Shown: piece after piece, positions 17,195 through 25,781 of the stretch
Layout: each line of letters begins with the position of its first letter
Position numbering within the stretch: the stretch's first letter is position 1
NCBI RefSeq assembly: GCF_009662475.1
Contig: NZ_CP045571.1
Location: 2,168,501-2,232,500 of the forward strand
Direction of reading: 5' to 3'
Length of the DNA stretch: 64,000 bases
DNA from: Acidithiobacillus thiooxidans ATCC 19377
Lineage (GTDB): Bacteria; Pseudomonadota; Gammaproteobacteria; Acidithiobacillales; Acidithiobacillaceae
Program-made: the position numbers and the translations under genes
Notes under the pieces: generated by a model
The model's database searches: none
What the model was told of the DNA's origin: nothing
Seen by the model: the letters and a program-made list of their open reading frames with translations, nothing else

Positions 17195-19693
17195 TTACCC
17201 GTGAAAAGACCGTTCAATGAACGCGATGACATCTCCCCATTCCCGCAGCACGGGCGCAGGCAACCGTTCCCGAAGCCAGGCAACGGGCCATGCACGGCCC
17301 AGTGTCTCCCGCAGTTCTGCTACCCGTTTCACCGCCTTGGGATCGGATACCCCGCAGAACGCCAGGGTGATGGGTCCCATGGCAAAGCTCACCAGCCGGT
17401 GGCCCAATGGCGAATGAATGTAATAGTCCTGCTTCGGTATAGCCGACTGGAGCAGTTCAATCTGTCGGTCTGACAGCCCGAAATTGTGGTACATAGGCTT
17501 TAGTTGCTGACTGCCTGCTTCCCGGTTCGGCAGAAAGACCTTGGTTGGGCACGACTCCATAAGCACCGGAAGCAACGGACTGCCCTGCAGGTCGGCCAGC
17601 GACTGCGTGGCAAACACCACCACGGCGTTTTTCTTTCGCAGGACTTTCAGCCATTCGCGGATCTTCGCTAGGAATTGCGGGTTGTCGATCAGTGTCCATG
17701 CCTCGTCCATGACGATCAGCGTAGGGCTGCCGTCCAACATCTTTTCGATCCGGTAAAAGAGATAGAGCAGAAGCGGCACTACCAGCTGCTTGCCGGTCTC
17801 CCCCTGGGGCAGACTGTCCATCTCGAAAGTGAGAAAGCGGGATGACAGGTCCAGACCATCCTGACGGGCATCCAGGATATCACCGTACTTGCCGGTACCC
17901 GTGTAGACGCTCACCGCTGCTTTCAGGTGCTCATCCTGCAACAGGTGCATAACATCCGTCAGTGATCGCCCCGACTCACGGGCAAGGCCATCCACGGCGT
18001 CGTTGATGGTTTTGCGCTCCCGTACCGTCATCGTGACGCCCTGGACAATGGCCAGTGCCTCCAGCCAGTCCTTGGCGAACACCCGGTCCATTTCCGCATC
18101 GACACGTTCCAGGGGTGCAAAGGACAATCCGCTGTACTCCCCCCCCAGGTCATAGTGCTGACCTCCGACGGCTTCCGTCAGCGCGAACAGCGAGCGGCCC
18201 TTGTCAAACGCGATGACGCGGGCGTTTTGGTAGCGTAACCATTGGGCGGCAAGCAGGGCGAGCAGACTGCTCTTACCCGCGCCCGTTGGCCCCGCAAGCA
18301 GACTGTGCCCCACGTCCCCCACATGCAGGTTGAAACGGAACGGCGTACTCCCCGATGTCTGGGCAAGGACCAGGCAGGGCGCGGGCTGGGAACCGATCCG
18401 GATCAATGGACTCGGGCATTCCGGGTCGCCTGCCCACACCCCTGTTTTGGGTGAGAGATCCGCAAAGTTCAGGCTGTGAATGGGTGCCCTGCGGACATTC
18501 TCCCAGGTGTGGCCCGGCAGACTGCCGAAAAACGCTTCCACTGCGTTGACCGTCTCCCGCTTGGGCACGAAACCCACCGTCGAAAGCAGGTTCATCACCA
18601 TGCGGGAGCGTTCTTCCAGCGTCTTGGCGTCCCGATGACGCAGGATCACCGTCGCCGTGAAAAACCCCATCAGGATGGCGCCACTCGAAATGTCGGCATC
18701 AACCAGGGCGGTTTCTGACTCCATCCCCGCCTTGAACCGGTCCTGCCGGTCGGCGCGCATCTGGCCATGGCTCATGGCTCCGGAAATGTAATCCCGCAGT
18801 GTGTACTTGGAGCTCGCCCACTTCTCCCGGACTTTGGCCACAAGCTTTTTGGAATCCACAGAATCCAGCAGAATGAAGCGGGTCGTGTAGCGCAGCGGAA
18901 AGGGCAGATTGTGCAGATGCTCCAGCATCTCCGGACGGGTGAGGTCCGGATAGCCCAGAAAGGTCAGTACCGAAATCGATTCACCATCCAGGGCGGGCTC
19001 CAGACCCGCCACGAACTCGTGATGCCCGAGCAGTACGTCCAGATATGCCGGAATCGTGGGTGCGTGGACTGGATGGGATTTTCCGGTCAGACACTCGTGG
19101 TAATGCGTCAACAGCCCTGTATCATCGAGCGGAGTAATGGCGTACTGCCGGGAGAGAATCCCCAATGCCATATTCAGACTATCCTCAAACTTCTTGAGCA
19201 GCGTATCAAAAGAGTCCGAAACGATCCCCTTGCGACTCTCCACGAACAGATGCCCGGCCGAGACTTCTGATTCAGGGGGGGTGTTCCAGGTGAACACGAA
19301 ATAATACCGGCTCTGAAACCTGCGCCCTTCCCGCTCGAAGGCGCGGCGACGCTCGTTATCAATGAGCATCGATACAGGATCCGGGAAAAAGCACTGGTCT
19401 TCCGGCACGTAGCCATCGGCGGATTCCCGGATGGCAGTCGTCTGTACTGTCCATCCGGTGCCCAGACGGGTAACCGCAGCATTCAGCACTGCTGACAGAC
19501 GGTTGATGTCGTCCGCCGACAGACTTTCCAGGTCCTGTCCGAAAAACCGGACAGCAGACAGAAAAGCCCCGTCCTTGGTGAGCAGCACCGCGCAGGGCCG
19601 GTTCAGTACCAGCACACGGCCTGCCAGGATAGCCGGATTCAGCAGGTCCGGCAGAGACAGGTTCTTACTCCGGAATTCCCGCAGGTTCAGCAT
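17195..19693 (-). CDS. trbE: TrbE/VirB4-family T4SS ATPase
   Basis: VirB4/TrbE is the largest and most conserved T4SS ATPase and powers pilus assembly and substrate transfer at the inner membrane. The 832-residue protein starts at MLNLREFRSK (19693) and overlaps trbD by 29 bp. The CagE/TrbE N-terminal domain covers about residues 170-400. Walker A GPTGAGKSSLLALLAAQW lies near residue 450 and Walker B TLIVMDEAWTLIDNP near 670, followed by the VVFATQSLADLQ arginine-finger region. Length is normal for the family. Confidence 0.95.
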   Translation of the reverse strand: MLNLREFRSKNLSLPDLLNPAILAGRVLVLNRPCAVLLTKDGAFLSAVRFFGQDLESLSADDINRLSAVLNAAVTRLGTGWTVQTTAIRESADGYVPEDQCFFPDPVSMLIDNERRRAFEREGRRFQSRYYFVFTWNTPPESEVSAGHLFVESRKGIVSDSFDTLLKKFEDSLNMALGILSRQYAITPLDDTGLLTHYHECLTGKSHPVHAPTIPAYLDVLLGHHEFVAGLEPALDGESISVLTFLGYPDLTRPEMLEHLHNLPFPLRYTTRFILLDSVDSKKLVAKVREKWASSKYTLRDYISGAMSHGQMRADRQDRFKAGMESETALVDADISSGAILMGFFTATVILRHRDAKTLEERSRMVMNLLSTVGFVPKRETVNAVEAFFGSLPGHTWENVRRAPIHSLNFADLSPKTGVWAGDPECPSPLIRIGSQPAPCLVLAQTSGSTPFRFNLHVGDVGHSLLAGPTGAGKSSLLALLAAQWLRYQNARVIAFDKGRSLFALTEAVGGQHYDLGGEYSGLSFAPLERVDAEMDRVFAKDWLEALAIVQGVTMTVRERKTINDAVDGLARESGRSLTDVMHLLQDEHLKAAVSVYTGTGKYGDILDARQDGLDLSSRFLTFEMDSLPQGETGKQLVVPLLLYLFYRIEKMLDGSPTLIVMDEAWTLIDNPQFLAKIREWLKVLRKKNAVVVFATQSLADLQGSPLLPVLMESCPTKVFLPNREAGSQQLKPMYHNFGLSDRQIELLQSAIPKQDYYIHSPLGHRLVSFAMGPITLAFCGVSDPKAVKRVAELRETLGRAWPVAWLRERLPAPVLREWGDVIAFIERSFHG

Positions 19694-20063
19694 GTTTTCT
19701 ATCCTTTTTCGCGAAACGGGAAAGTATCTGGTTCCAGATAGATGCCTGCTGGCTCTTCTCCACCGGAATCTCCCGGACCGGCGCATCGAGCGAGGGCGCA
19801 TCCGGGTAATAGTCCTGCCACTTCCTGGCCCGGAACACGATACTGATCATCTGCGGGTCCTGTCTGGCCAGAATGCGCAACACCGTCTGCACGGCAGTAA
19901 ATGTCAGGACGCCCGCGATGATGCCGGGAATGGAAAGCGTCAGGAAATAAATCGTGATCGCCGCCCCGCCATTGAGCAGTGTGGCTGATCGCTCACCGCC
20001 CATCAGCAAGTGCGGCCGCACCATGCTCTGGTACAGCCGCGTGCTGCGGGTTTCCTGGCTCAA
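19665..20063 (-). CDS. trbD: TrbD/VirB3-family T4SS membrane protein
   Basis: The 132-residue protein has the VirB3 pattern. A short N-terminal segment (TRSTRLYQSMVRPHLLMGGE) is followed by two close transmembrane helices (about residues 32-66, with ITIYFLTLSIPGIIAGVL), then a polar C-terminus. VirB3 works with VirB4 in pilus assembly, and it lies directly upstream of and overlapping trbE, with trbC one base upstream. Slightly longer than typical VirB3 because of the C-terminal tail. Confidence 0.85.
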   Translation of the reverse strand: MSQETRSTRLYQSMVRPHLLMGGERSATLLNGGAAITIYFLTLSIPGIIAGVLTFTAVQTVLRILARQDPQMISIVFRARKWQDYYPDAPSLDAPVREIPVEKSQQASIWNQILSRFAKKDRKHAEPAGIPE

Positions 20064-20450
20064 TCAGGCCCCCAGGAGATGCAGAAATGGCGCCATCAAC
20101 GCCACATGCCCGCCCAGAGTGGCAGCGGAAATGCCAGCCTGCTGGCCAAACCATCCGTACTGACTGATCATGAATCCACCACCCGCCGCCGTGCCGATGC
20201 CGACGGCGGACTTGCCGTAGTCATGCTTGAAGGCGTGGACGGCGCCATAGCCAATGCCGCCCGCAATGCCCACCGAGCCGATGAACGGCATGAAGTTGCT
20301 CTGGATGAAGTTGCTGATCTTGCCGAATGGTCCGCCGCTGGATGCCATGGCCGTTTCCAGCCCCAGAACCCCGAACAGGGCCAGACCAAACAGCACCTGA
20401 TTCCGCAGACGATGCGGATGTTTTTGCACTACAACGATTTTTTCTGCCAT
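20064..20450 (-). CDS. trbC: TrbC/VirB2-family pilin
   Basis: VirB2/TrbC is the major subunit of the conjugative T4SS pilus. The 128-residue precursor has a long leader with a hydrophobic segment ending near LETAMASS, then two membrane helices (FMPFIGSVGIAGGIGYGAV and SAVGIGTAAGGGFMIS) separated by a short charged loop. This is the classic two-helix VirB2 hairpin. The promoter box GCTATACC lies 28 nt upstream, so this gene starts the trbC-D-E-J-L unit. Confidence 0.82.
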   Translation of the reverse strand: MAEKIVVVQKHPHRLRNQVLFGLALFGVLGLETAMASSGGPFGKISNFIQSNFMPFIGSVGIAGGIGYGAVHAFKHDYGKSAVGIGTAAGGGFMISQYGWFGQQAGISAATLGGHVALMAPFLHLLGA

Positions 20451-20478
20451 GGGAAACCTCCTGAAATGCTGTCCCAGG

Positions 20479-20486
20479 GGTATAGC
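20479..20486 (-). promoter_or_regulatory. GCTATACC box upstream of trbC
   Basis: The box lies 28 nt before the trbC start. ATATCTCCA is found 9 bp further upstream, exactly as at trbF. Two T4SS operons thus share the same bipartite upstream element. Confidence 0.7.
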
Positions 20487-20508
20487 AGCGCGTTCTGGAG
20501 ATATTGCC

Positions 20509-20994
20509 TTAGCGCAATGGGGCGTTGTGTACCTTCACCGAATGCAGGCGCACGGTCATCGTGCCCTGGATATAGGGAATCACGGCCAGATCACGCAACA
20601 GTTCAAGGGCTGGAACAGGCTTCCCGAAGGGAACTCCCGCGCCATACAGCGCATAATCCGGTCCCTGAAAATCCAGACGAAGCGAAAGTCTGCGACAAAT
20701 CCACTGCAATGCCTGCCGCTCGCTGGATGCCGTTTCCGTCGGCAAGGAAAGCCGCATGGCGAATTCCCGTGGCAGTCTTGCAGACGGCAGTCTTGCCGGG
20801 GGCAGTCCTGCAGAAGGCGAAGGGCTTGCAGCCTGCGAAGGGATTGCTCCCCGCAAGGGGCTTGCGGACAGCGGTATCCCCGCAGGGGGCTTGCGCCCTG
20901 CTAAGGGATTGCTCCCCGCAGGGGACTGCAAGGGGCGAACCATGGCGGGCGGAGACGGTGGATCGGCAAGTTCCGGGGATATGGCATACCACAT
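20509..20994 (-). CDS. Proline-rich repeat protein downstream of trbB
   Basis: The 161-residue protein begins at MWYAISPELADPP, five bases after the trbB stop. Residues about 18-78 are a proline/serine-rich stretch encoded by nine or so 18-bp units (SPAGSNPLAGRKPPAGIP type). The C-terminal ~80 residues look like a folded domain (LRDLAVIPYIQGTMTVRLHS). No family is recognised. It sits between trbB and trbC, so a T4SS accessory role is plausible. Confidence 0.6.
   Translation of the reverse strand: MWYAISPELADPPSPPAMVRPLQSPAGSNPLAGRKPPAGIPLSASPLRGAIPSQAASPSPSAGLPPARLPSARLPREFAMRLSLPTETASSERQALQWICRRLSLRLDFQGPDYALYGAGVPFGKPVPALELLRDLAVIPYIQGTMTVRLHSVKVHNAPLR
20764..20935. repeat. Longest 18-bp-family cluster (about nine units)
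   Basis: Degenerate units of both subtypes occur here, including gcctgcgaagggattgct, cccgcaaggggcttgcgg and gcagtcttgcagacggca. They make up more than a third of the host gene, which stays open throughout. Confidence 0.8.
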
Positions 20995-20999
20995 GGTGT

Positions 21000-21962
21000 T
21001 TAATCCTGTTTGTCCATAAAGAGAATATCGGTAATCCGGCGGCCTGCCGGAACAGACGCATCCCGCGCAATCTGGATGATGACATCGACCGCTTCGTGGA
21101 TGAGTGGCATCTGCGACGGCACACCCGCTTCCTGGCAGAGTTGGTCCAGACGGGTAAGCGCTGCTTGCGTGCTGTTGGCGTGTAAAGTAGCCAGTCCGCC
21201 GGGGTGCCCGGTATTCCATGCTTTCAGCAAAGCCAGAGCCGCACCATCGCGCACCTCACCGACGAAAATCCGGTCGGGCCGGTACCGTAGCGTGAGTTTC
21301 AGCAAGCGGGTCATGTCAATGTCGGTGTCCGCATCGGTCAGCATCTGCACGGTATTTGGCGCATTGCAGACGATTTCCCGTGTGTCCTCGATGATGACGA
21401 TCCGCTGATCCAGTCCGGCACGACAGGCTATGGTGTCGGATACGGCATTAAGAAGGGTGGTTTTGCCCGACCCGGTGCCACCACTCACCAGGATATTTTT
21501 TCGGTTTTCCACGGCTTCAATGATCTTGTCGTACTGTTCACCGGTGATAATGGCGTTGTTCCGGTAATCTTCGAGCGTGTAAATCTTCCTCGCCGGCAAA
21601 CGAATCGAAAAAGTCGGTCTCGGCATGAGCGGCGGAATGGCTCCTGCAAAACGCGCACGCAGGAACTCATCGGGCATCGCACCCTCAACAATGGGCTTGT
21701 CGCGTGTGACGGTAGTCCCACGGAAATCGGCCATCAGTGCCAGCAGGTTCAGGGCCTTGGACGCGGATAAATCCGTCAGGTGCGTGATCCCCTGCCCATG
21801 TCGTTCCACCAAAACCCGTCCATCATCGTTGAGCATGATTTCCACGGCAGCAGGGTCTCCAAAGACTGCACAGATATCCGCACCGAGAATCCGGCGCATC
21901 TGCTCGATAAGTCGCCCATGGGCTTCGACCTGTGCGCGGTCCATGGTGATCGGATCAGCCAT
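21000..21962 (-). CDS. trbB: TrbB/VirB11-family traffic ATPase
   Basis: VirB11/TrbB is a hexameric cytoplasmic ATPase that switches the channel between pilus assembly and DNA transfer. The 320-residue protein has the N-terminal domain (residues 1-140), Walker A LVSGGTGSGKTTLLNAV (about 160-176), the Asp box IVIIEDTREIVC, Walker B RPDRIFVGEVRDGAAL and the His box TGHPGGLATLHANS. Length is typical. It is preceded by an RHH protein gene with which it overlaps by 8 bp. Confidence 0.95.
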   Translation of the reverse strand: MADPITMDRAQVEAHGRLIEQMRRILGADICAVFGDPAAVEIMLNDDGRVLVERHGQGITHLTDLSASKALNLLALMADFRGTTVTRDKPIVEGAMPDEFLRARFAGAIPPLMPRPTFSIRLPARKIYTLEDYRNNAIITGEQYDKIIEAVENRKNILVSGGTGSGKTTLLNAVSDTIACRAGLDQRIVIIEDTREIVCNAPNTVQMLTDADTDIDMTRLLKLTLRYRPDRIFVGEVRDGAALALLKAWNTGHPGGLATLHANSTQAALTRLDQLCQEAGVPSQMPLIHEAVDVIIQIARDASVPAGRRITDILFMDKQD

Positions 21963-22407
21963 TCTGGACGGGTTCCAGCTTCTTTTGCAGGAGTTCGGCG
22001 ATCTTTTTCAGCGCCCGGGGCCGGTCCCCGTCGAATCCGGCATCGGCCACCTGCTTCAGGAACCGCTCATAGCGGGTAAGCGCCGAGGATTGCACCGCCT
22101 CGGCCTCGTCCAGGACGGGTTCGGGCAGGTGGATCAGCATGAGCTTGACGAAGAGATCCAGCATGGCCGCCACCGTGTCCAGCTCCGCCTGGACGGCCTC
22201 CACGTCCCCACGCACGGCCAGCATGGTGGCCGCAATCCGCCGCTCAAAGCCATCCATCGGACTACCTTCCGCCTGTTCCGCCGTCTCGATGCCCCGCATG
22301 GCATAGTCGGCGATCAGTGCGGCCTTTGAAACGCTCCGCTCCCGCGCTTCCTGCTCAATTCGGTCCCCATAGCGGCCCGTCAGTTTCACTGTTCCTGTTG
22401 CGCTCAT
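21955..22407 (-). CDS. Ribbon-helix-helix (CopG/TraJ-like) protein upstream of trbB
   Basis: Residues 5-45 (VKLTGRYGDRIEQEARERSVSKAALIADYAMRG, read as two parts) fit a ribbon-helix-helix DNA-binding motif: one strand, then two helices with a Ser-Lys-Ala-Ala turn. The remaining ~105 residues are helical with leucine/valine heptads. RHH proteins at the head of transfer operons usually act as autoregulators or relaxosome accessory factors. Length 150 residues. The GCTATACC box at 22440 lies 32 nt upstream. It is a candidate ligand for the shared promoter element. Confidence 0.7.
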   Translation of the reverse strand: MSATGTVKLTGRYGDRIEQEARERSVSKAALIADYAMRGIETAEQAEGSPMDGFERRIAATMLAVRGDVEAVQAELDTVAAMLDLFVKLMLIHLPEPVLDEAEAVQSSALTRYERFLKQVADAGFDGDRPRALKKIAELLQKKLEPVQNG

Positions 22408-22419
22408 CTCCTGCAGTCC

Positions 22420-22497
22420 TTAGCGATCCTCGTTGTTGAGGTATAGCAAGGACTGGTGCGGATCTTCGGAAAGATGGATGGACCGGTGACGGGCCAT
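22420..22497 (-). CDS. Possible 25-residue leader peptide before the RHH gene
   Basis: A short frame starts at the ATG at 22497, 6 nt after a good AGGAG site (another ATG at 22503 abuts it). It runs MARHRSIHLSEDPHQSLLYL and ends at a TAA 12 nt before the RHH start. Its own GCTATACC box is at 22528, and it contains the next box (22440) inside its codons. It may be a translated leader that couples or attenuates expression of the trbB unit. Confidence 0.4.
   Translation of the reverse strand: MARHRSIHLSEDPHQSLLYLNNEDR
22440..22447 (-). promoter_or_regulatory. GCTATACC box upstream of the RHH/trbB unit
   Basis: The box lies 32 nt before the RHH protein start; the upstream half is weak (GATCCGCA at 19 bp). 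Confidence 0.55.
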
Positions 22498-22527
22498 GGC
22501 CATCTCCTGATCATGCTTGAATGGTCA

Positions 22528-22535
22528 GGTATAGC
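22528..22535 (-). promoter_or_regulatory. GCTATACC box upstream of the leader ORF
   Basis: The box lies 24-30 nt before the small ORF. A second CTATACC (22549-22555 on the plus strand as ggtatag) sits 20 bp upstream in the same direction, giving a direct repeat. Confidence 0.6.
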
Positions 22536-22575
22536 CCGGGGGGTTATGGTATAGATTGCTGTTTAATTTAGTTAT

Positions 22576-22767
22576 GTGATTGGTCAAAGGAGGAACATCC
22601 ACCATGCCCAAACAGGAATTGGTAAGGAGAGTAAGAGGTTGGTGGAATCATTTTTCAACACCCGCCCCAATCCCAAGACCGGCGAGATGGTTCCAATAAC
22701 TGCAAGGCGGGTGGTGACGTACCGGGCCAGCCACCTGCTGAAAGAAGCTTGTCTTGTCGTTGGATAG
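22576..22767 (+). pseudogene. IHF/HU-family remnant with internal deletion
   Basis: The frame encodes TGIGKESKRLVESFF joined directly to NTRPNPKTGEMVPITARRVV and THL-type C-terminal residues. These match the N-terminal helix and the C-terminal arm/helix of IHF-alpha-like proteins, but the beta-sheet core between them (about 25-30 residues) is missing. A well-placed ATG with AAGGAGG (22603) is in a different frame, so a frameshift also separates start and body. It is therefore a decayed copy rather than a working nucleoid protein. Confidence 0.6.
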
Positions 22768-22842
22768 TGATTTGCGGCGCATCTACCCGAGAAGATCGGG
22801 TTCGATGTGGCACTGCATATAGCTTTTGTTATGACGTGCGAA

Positions 22843-24000
22843 TCAGATATCTCCGTAAATCCACATTAAATTTTTGCGCGCGTTAGAAACGTCTTCGTTT
22901 TCCATAAATGTTTTAAAAAGATCACACAACCCATCATATTCTTCTTTCTCCATAAACACCCTGCATCCACCAACAGAAATGAAGAATGTGCTCATTTGCG
23001 GAGAAGCGCTGTTAATCGTATATTGGCAATGGAATCTACCGACAACCGCTTCCATAACACCGTCTTGCCTTGCCGACATAAGTGCCGCAATAAAATCATC
23101 AATTTCTGGTGTATTGTTGAGAGAGAACACTACGTTTCTTCCTCGCAACTCAACAGCACAGCTCAATCCGTTTTCCGACAGCATCGGGGTTATCCAGAAT
23201 GATTCGTTAATAACGTCCTGTATCATCTTTGGTTCAGCAAAATCACCCTCAATTTTTACTGCCGTAGAGCCATTCTTTATATAATACACCCTCAGTAGAA
23301 ACAGGATCATGTTTCCAATAAACGGTCGTATTGCGTCATTAAGTTTGCATATTGACAACTCTGGCTCATCCCGCGAAGCAACCTCAAAGCACCTTGCAGC
23401 CATCTCTGCGGAAGTCGGGTGTACATAATCCGCTCCGAATATTTCGTTAACAATGTAATGAACATGTTTATCTATTGATGACTCAAACGGTCGACCTTGT
23501 CGGCCAAGGCAACCATGATAATAGTGGTCGAGACGATTTGCTTCCTCAGTCATGGGTTTGGTAGCATCCCTTAACTTGATCATTTCATTGAATGCCAGCA
23601 AATTCGATACGATGGAAAAGTTCTTGATGCGCTTATATTTTGAGAGCTTGTGCGAGTAAGCACTATGGCACTCGTTCGCGACATACATAATCTCAGCTCG
23701 GCTAAACTGCGAGCTCGTTTTGACCTTGCTTACCAGTCTCTCAAGAGATGCACGGTTGTCTCGCTGAAGTTCTTCGTACTCTTTCATCGTATTAACTCCA
23801 TCAAGGCCAAAGGTTTTTTCCATACTCAGTCGAACCAAATCGCTTGCAGTCTGTTTGTTCGACACGAGCCGTCTAATTGAATCCAGAAGATAGTTTGGAA
23901 TTCTGACGCTAAAATTCTTCATCTTAAACAGATCATCACTTCCCAACGATGGTCGAGCACCATCCTCTGTGCCGAGATCATCATTTTCACCGTGTATCAT
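22843..24000 (-). CDS. Orphan protein with N-terminal RHH-like motif
   Basis: The 385-residue protein starts at MIHGENDDLG with GGAGGTGG upstream. Residues about 25-60 (FSVRIPNYLLDSIRRLVSNK, then TASDLVRLSMEKTFG) look like a ribbon-helix-helix domain. The remainder is a large unknown domain with no membrane segments. Codon use is more AT-rich than the trb genes, and the gene lies in an accessory island beside an ISL3 element, so it was probably acquired separately. It has a convincing promoter with a palindrome over the -10. Function unknown. Confidence 0.6.
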   Translation of the reverse strand: MIHGENDDLGTEDGARPSLGSDDLFKMKNFSVRIPNYLLDSIRRLVSNKQTASDLVRLSMEKTFGLDGVNTMKEYEELQRDNRASLERLVSKVKTSSQFSRAEIMYVANECHSAYSHKLSKYKRIKNFSIVSNLLAFNEMIKLRDATKPMTEEANRLDHYYHGCLGRQGRPFESSIDKHVHYIVNEIFGADYVHPTSAEMAARCFEVASRDEPELSICKLNDAIRPFIGNMILFLLRVYYIKNGSTAVKIEGDFAEPKMIQDVINESFWITPMLSENGLSCAVELRGRNVVFSLNNTPEIDDFIAALMSARQDGVMEAVVGRFHCQYTINSASPQMSTFFISVGGCRVFMEKEEYDGLCDLFKTFMENEDVSNARKNLMWIYGDI

Positions 24001-24033
24001 GGTAACCACCTCCACAATAGCAAAGAACATTGT

Positions 24034-24067
24034 GTATTATTGTTACGGTAATACGCGGCACTGTCAA
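24034..24067 (-). promoter_or_regulatory. Promoter and palindromic operator of the orphan RHH-like gene
   Basis: On the minus strand TTGACA (24062-24067) and AACAAT (24039-24044) are spaced by 17 bp. The palindrome GTATTA-N9-TAATAC (24034-24054) overlaps the -10, a good place for autorepression by the RHH-like product. Confidence 0.6.
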
Positions 24068-24270
24068 CAAGAATATCCTCGCGTCCGCTGACCGACGTCT
24101 CCCGCAACTTCGACAAAGATGCCGCACTCACGGTAGGTCTGGATCACCCGTGGAAATTGTGCCGCACCTTCTTATGGGAAGTGCCGAATCGTCAACAACG
24201 AGTGTTATAATCTATTCTGCGAAAGACAATCGCGCATGCCCATAGGGCCGAGGAGGGCAATACAAAATAA

Positions 24271-25572
24271 GGTTCCTCGTCATTTCAAGTGGGTAGCCTG
24301 AGATCCAGCTTACCCAAGATCAGGTAGGCCATATTGATAAAGTTCTTGTGGGTACGGTAACCCCGAGCTTTCGCCTTGGCGGATTGAATGAGGCTGTTAA
24401 AACCTTCCAGAATTCCATTGGTGATCTGGCTCTCAAACCAGTGGAGCACACCATCCCAATGATTCATGATGGTGTAGGCAACCTTGACGATAGGCGGCAG
24501 ATCGCTGGTCTTGGCGTTTTCCAACCAGGCTTTCAAGAGGGTAGCACCCTGATGGCGATTCTTGATCGTGAAGATGTCCTGAAAGGTCAGGCGGAATTGG
24601 TAGGCCTGCGCCGTCTTGAGGTTCTGGTCTTTGAGTAATGCCTGCAGCTTTTCTTTCTGCTTCACCTTGAGTTTCCGTTCATTCTTGAGCCAGAGCCAGC
24701 GGGTCTTTTTGAGGTCTGGCTGGGTAAATGCTTCGCTCCTGCGTACCGCGTCCACGGCCTCGTTGACGAGCTTCATGAGGTGGAAACGATCAAAGGTCAC
24801 CTGGGCGTTGGGAAGATGCTCTTTAGCCCCTTTCTGGAAGGCGGGAGACAAGTCCATGCTGACGTCCGTGACAGCTTCTGCGCTGCCCCCATGGGCTTCA
24901 AGGTCTGTGGCAAATCGCGCAAAAGTGGAGACGTCCTTACCGGGGGTGGCAAACAGCAGTCGCCTAGCTTCCAGATCTACGAAGAGCGTGATGTAGTCAT
25001 GGCCGCGCCGACTGCTGGTTTCATCGACGCCGACGGCATGGACATGGGCCATATCCACTCTGGTACGGGCTTCGGGCACATAGTGGTCAATCACCCGCCA
25101 CAGGAGCGTGTCGGTCTCGCCGATCAGGCGGGCTACTGTCAATACCGGCATCTCCCGCACCAGGGTCATGATCAGCGCTTCAAAGAGCAGGGTGAAACGC
25201 GAGCCTTCCCGCGCCCAGGGAACAGGGATCTGATGCACCCCATGTTCCGGGCACATCACACGGGGTACGCGGGCGTGGAGATAGGCTTCATGCTGAAAGA
25301 AATCCATGTGCCGCCAAGTATGTTCACGGGTGTCATGTACCGGACACTCCTCACCACAGACGGGGCAAGCAAAGCGACTGCCCTTGGGAAAGTTGATGTG
25401 CAGATCCAGGCGCTTCTCCTCCACTTGGAAGGTCACATCGTCCACCAACCACGGCGGTACCAACCCTAACGCGAGAGAAAACAGCTCTTCTGGGACCATC
25501 AGCTAACTCCTATTCGGGACACAACTGCTCCGCTGCATTGTAAACCCTACCCACTCGATCTGACGAAGAGCC
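24271..25572 (-). mobile_element. ISL3-family insertion sequence with 8-bp target duplication
   Basis: The ends form imperfect inverted repeats of about 26 bp; both contain gtgggtag, and the outer parts read GGTTCCTCGTCA and GGCTCTTCGTCA. The direct repeat CAAAATAA flanks both sides (24263-24270 and 25573-25580), the 8 bp expected for ISL3. Length is 1302 bp with one intact transposase. The insertion lies in non-coding DNA. Confidence 0.95.
24285..25499 (-). CDS. ISL3-family transposase
   Basis: The 404-residue protein has the ISL3 layout. An N-terminal zinc-finger-like part (FACPVCGEECPVHDTREHTW) is followed by an HTH region and the DDE core, with VGVDETSSRRGHDYITLFVD as the first Asp and VSMDLSPAFQKG as the second. 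The catalytic Glu lies near ITNGILEGFNSLIQSAKAKA, and the terminal RGYRTHKNFINMAYL is typical. It fills most of the element and appears intact. Confidence 0.95.
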   Translation of the reverse strand: MVPEELFSLALGLVPPWLVDDVTFQVEEKRLDLHINFPKGSRFACPVCGEECPVHDTREHTWRHMDFFQHEAYLHARVPRVMCPEHGVHQIPVPWAREGSRFTLLFEALIMTLVREMPVLTVARLIGETDTLLWRVIDHYVPEARTRVDMAHVHAVGVDETSSRRGHDYITLFVDLEARRLLFATPGKDVSTFARFATDLEAHGGSAEAVTDVSMDLSPAFQKGAKEHLPNAQVTFDRFHLMKLVNEAVDAVRRSEAFTQPDLKKTRWLWLKNERKLKVKQKEKLQALLKDQNLKTAQAYQFRLTFQDIFTIKNRHQGATLLKAWLENAKTSDLPPIVKVAYTIMNHWDGVLHWFESQITNGILEGFNSLIQSAKAKARGYRTHKNFINMAYLILGKLDLRLPT

Positions 25573-25595
25573 CAAAATAATCTTTAAAATTTCCA

Positions 25596-25781
25596 ATGGA
25601 ATCAGTTAAAACATATGGCTCGAACACCAGCCACTATTCTTGGCCGGTTGCGCCAAAAAAGAAGGACCCTACGGAGAGAGCATTCTGGAGAACCGTCGTT
25701 GTATTTGACCAAAGCAGTTTTATCCTGATAAGTTTCGCAATCAAAGCCGCCGACCGCCCATACCATAACGAAAACATGTAA
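25596..25781 (+). CDS. Doubtful 61-residue ORF ahead of the glycosyltransferase
   Basis: The ORF ends in TAATG, overlapping the start of the glycosyltransferase gene, so it could supply translational coupling for a gene with a weak ribosome binding site. Its product has no recognisable features apart from a hydrophobic stretch (FILISFAIKAA). It may be the eroded end of another gene, for example a lost flippase of a gtrA-B-C cluster. Low confidence that it is translated. Confidence 0.25.
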   Translation: MESVKTYGSNTSHYSWPVAPKKKDPTERAFWRTVVVFDQSSFILISFAIKAADRPYHNENM

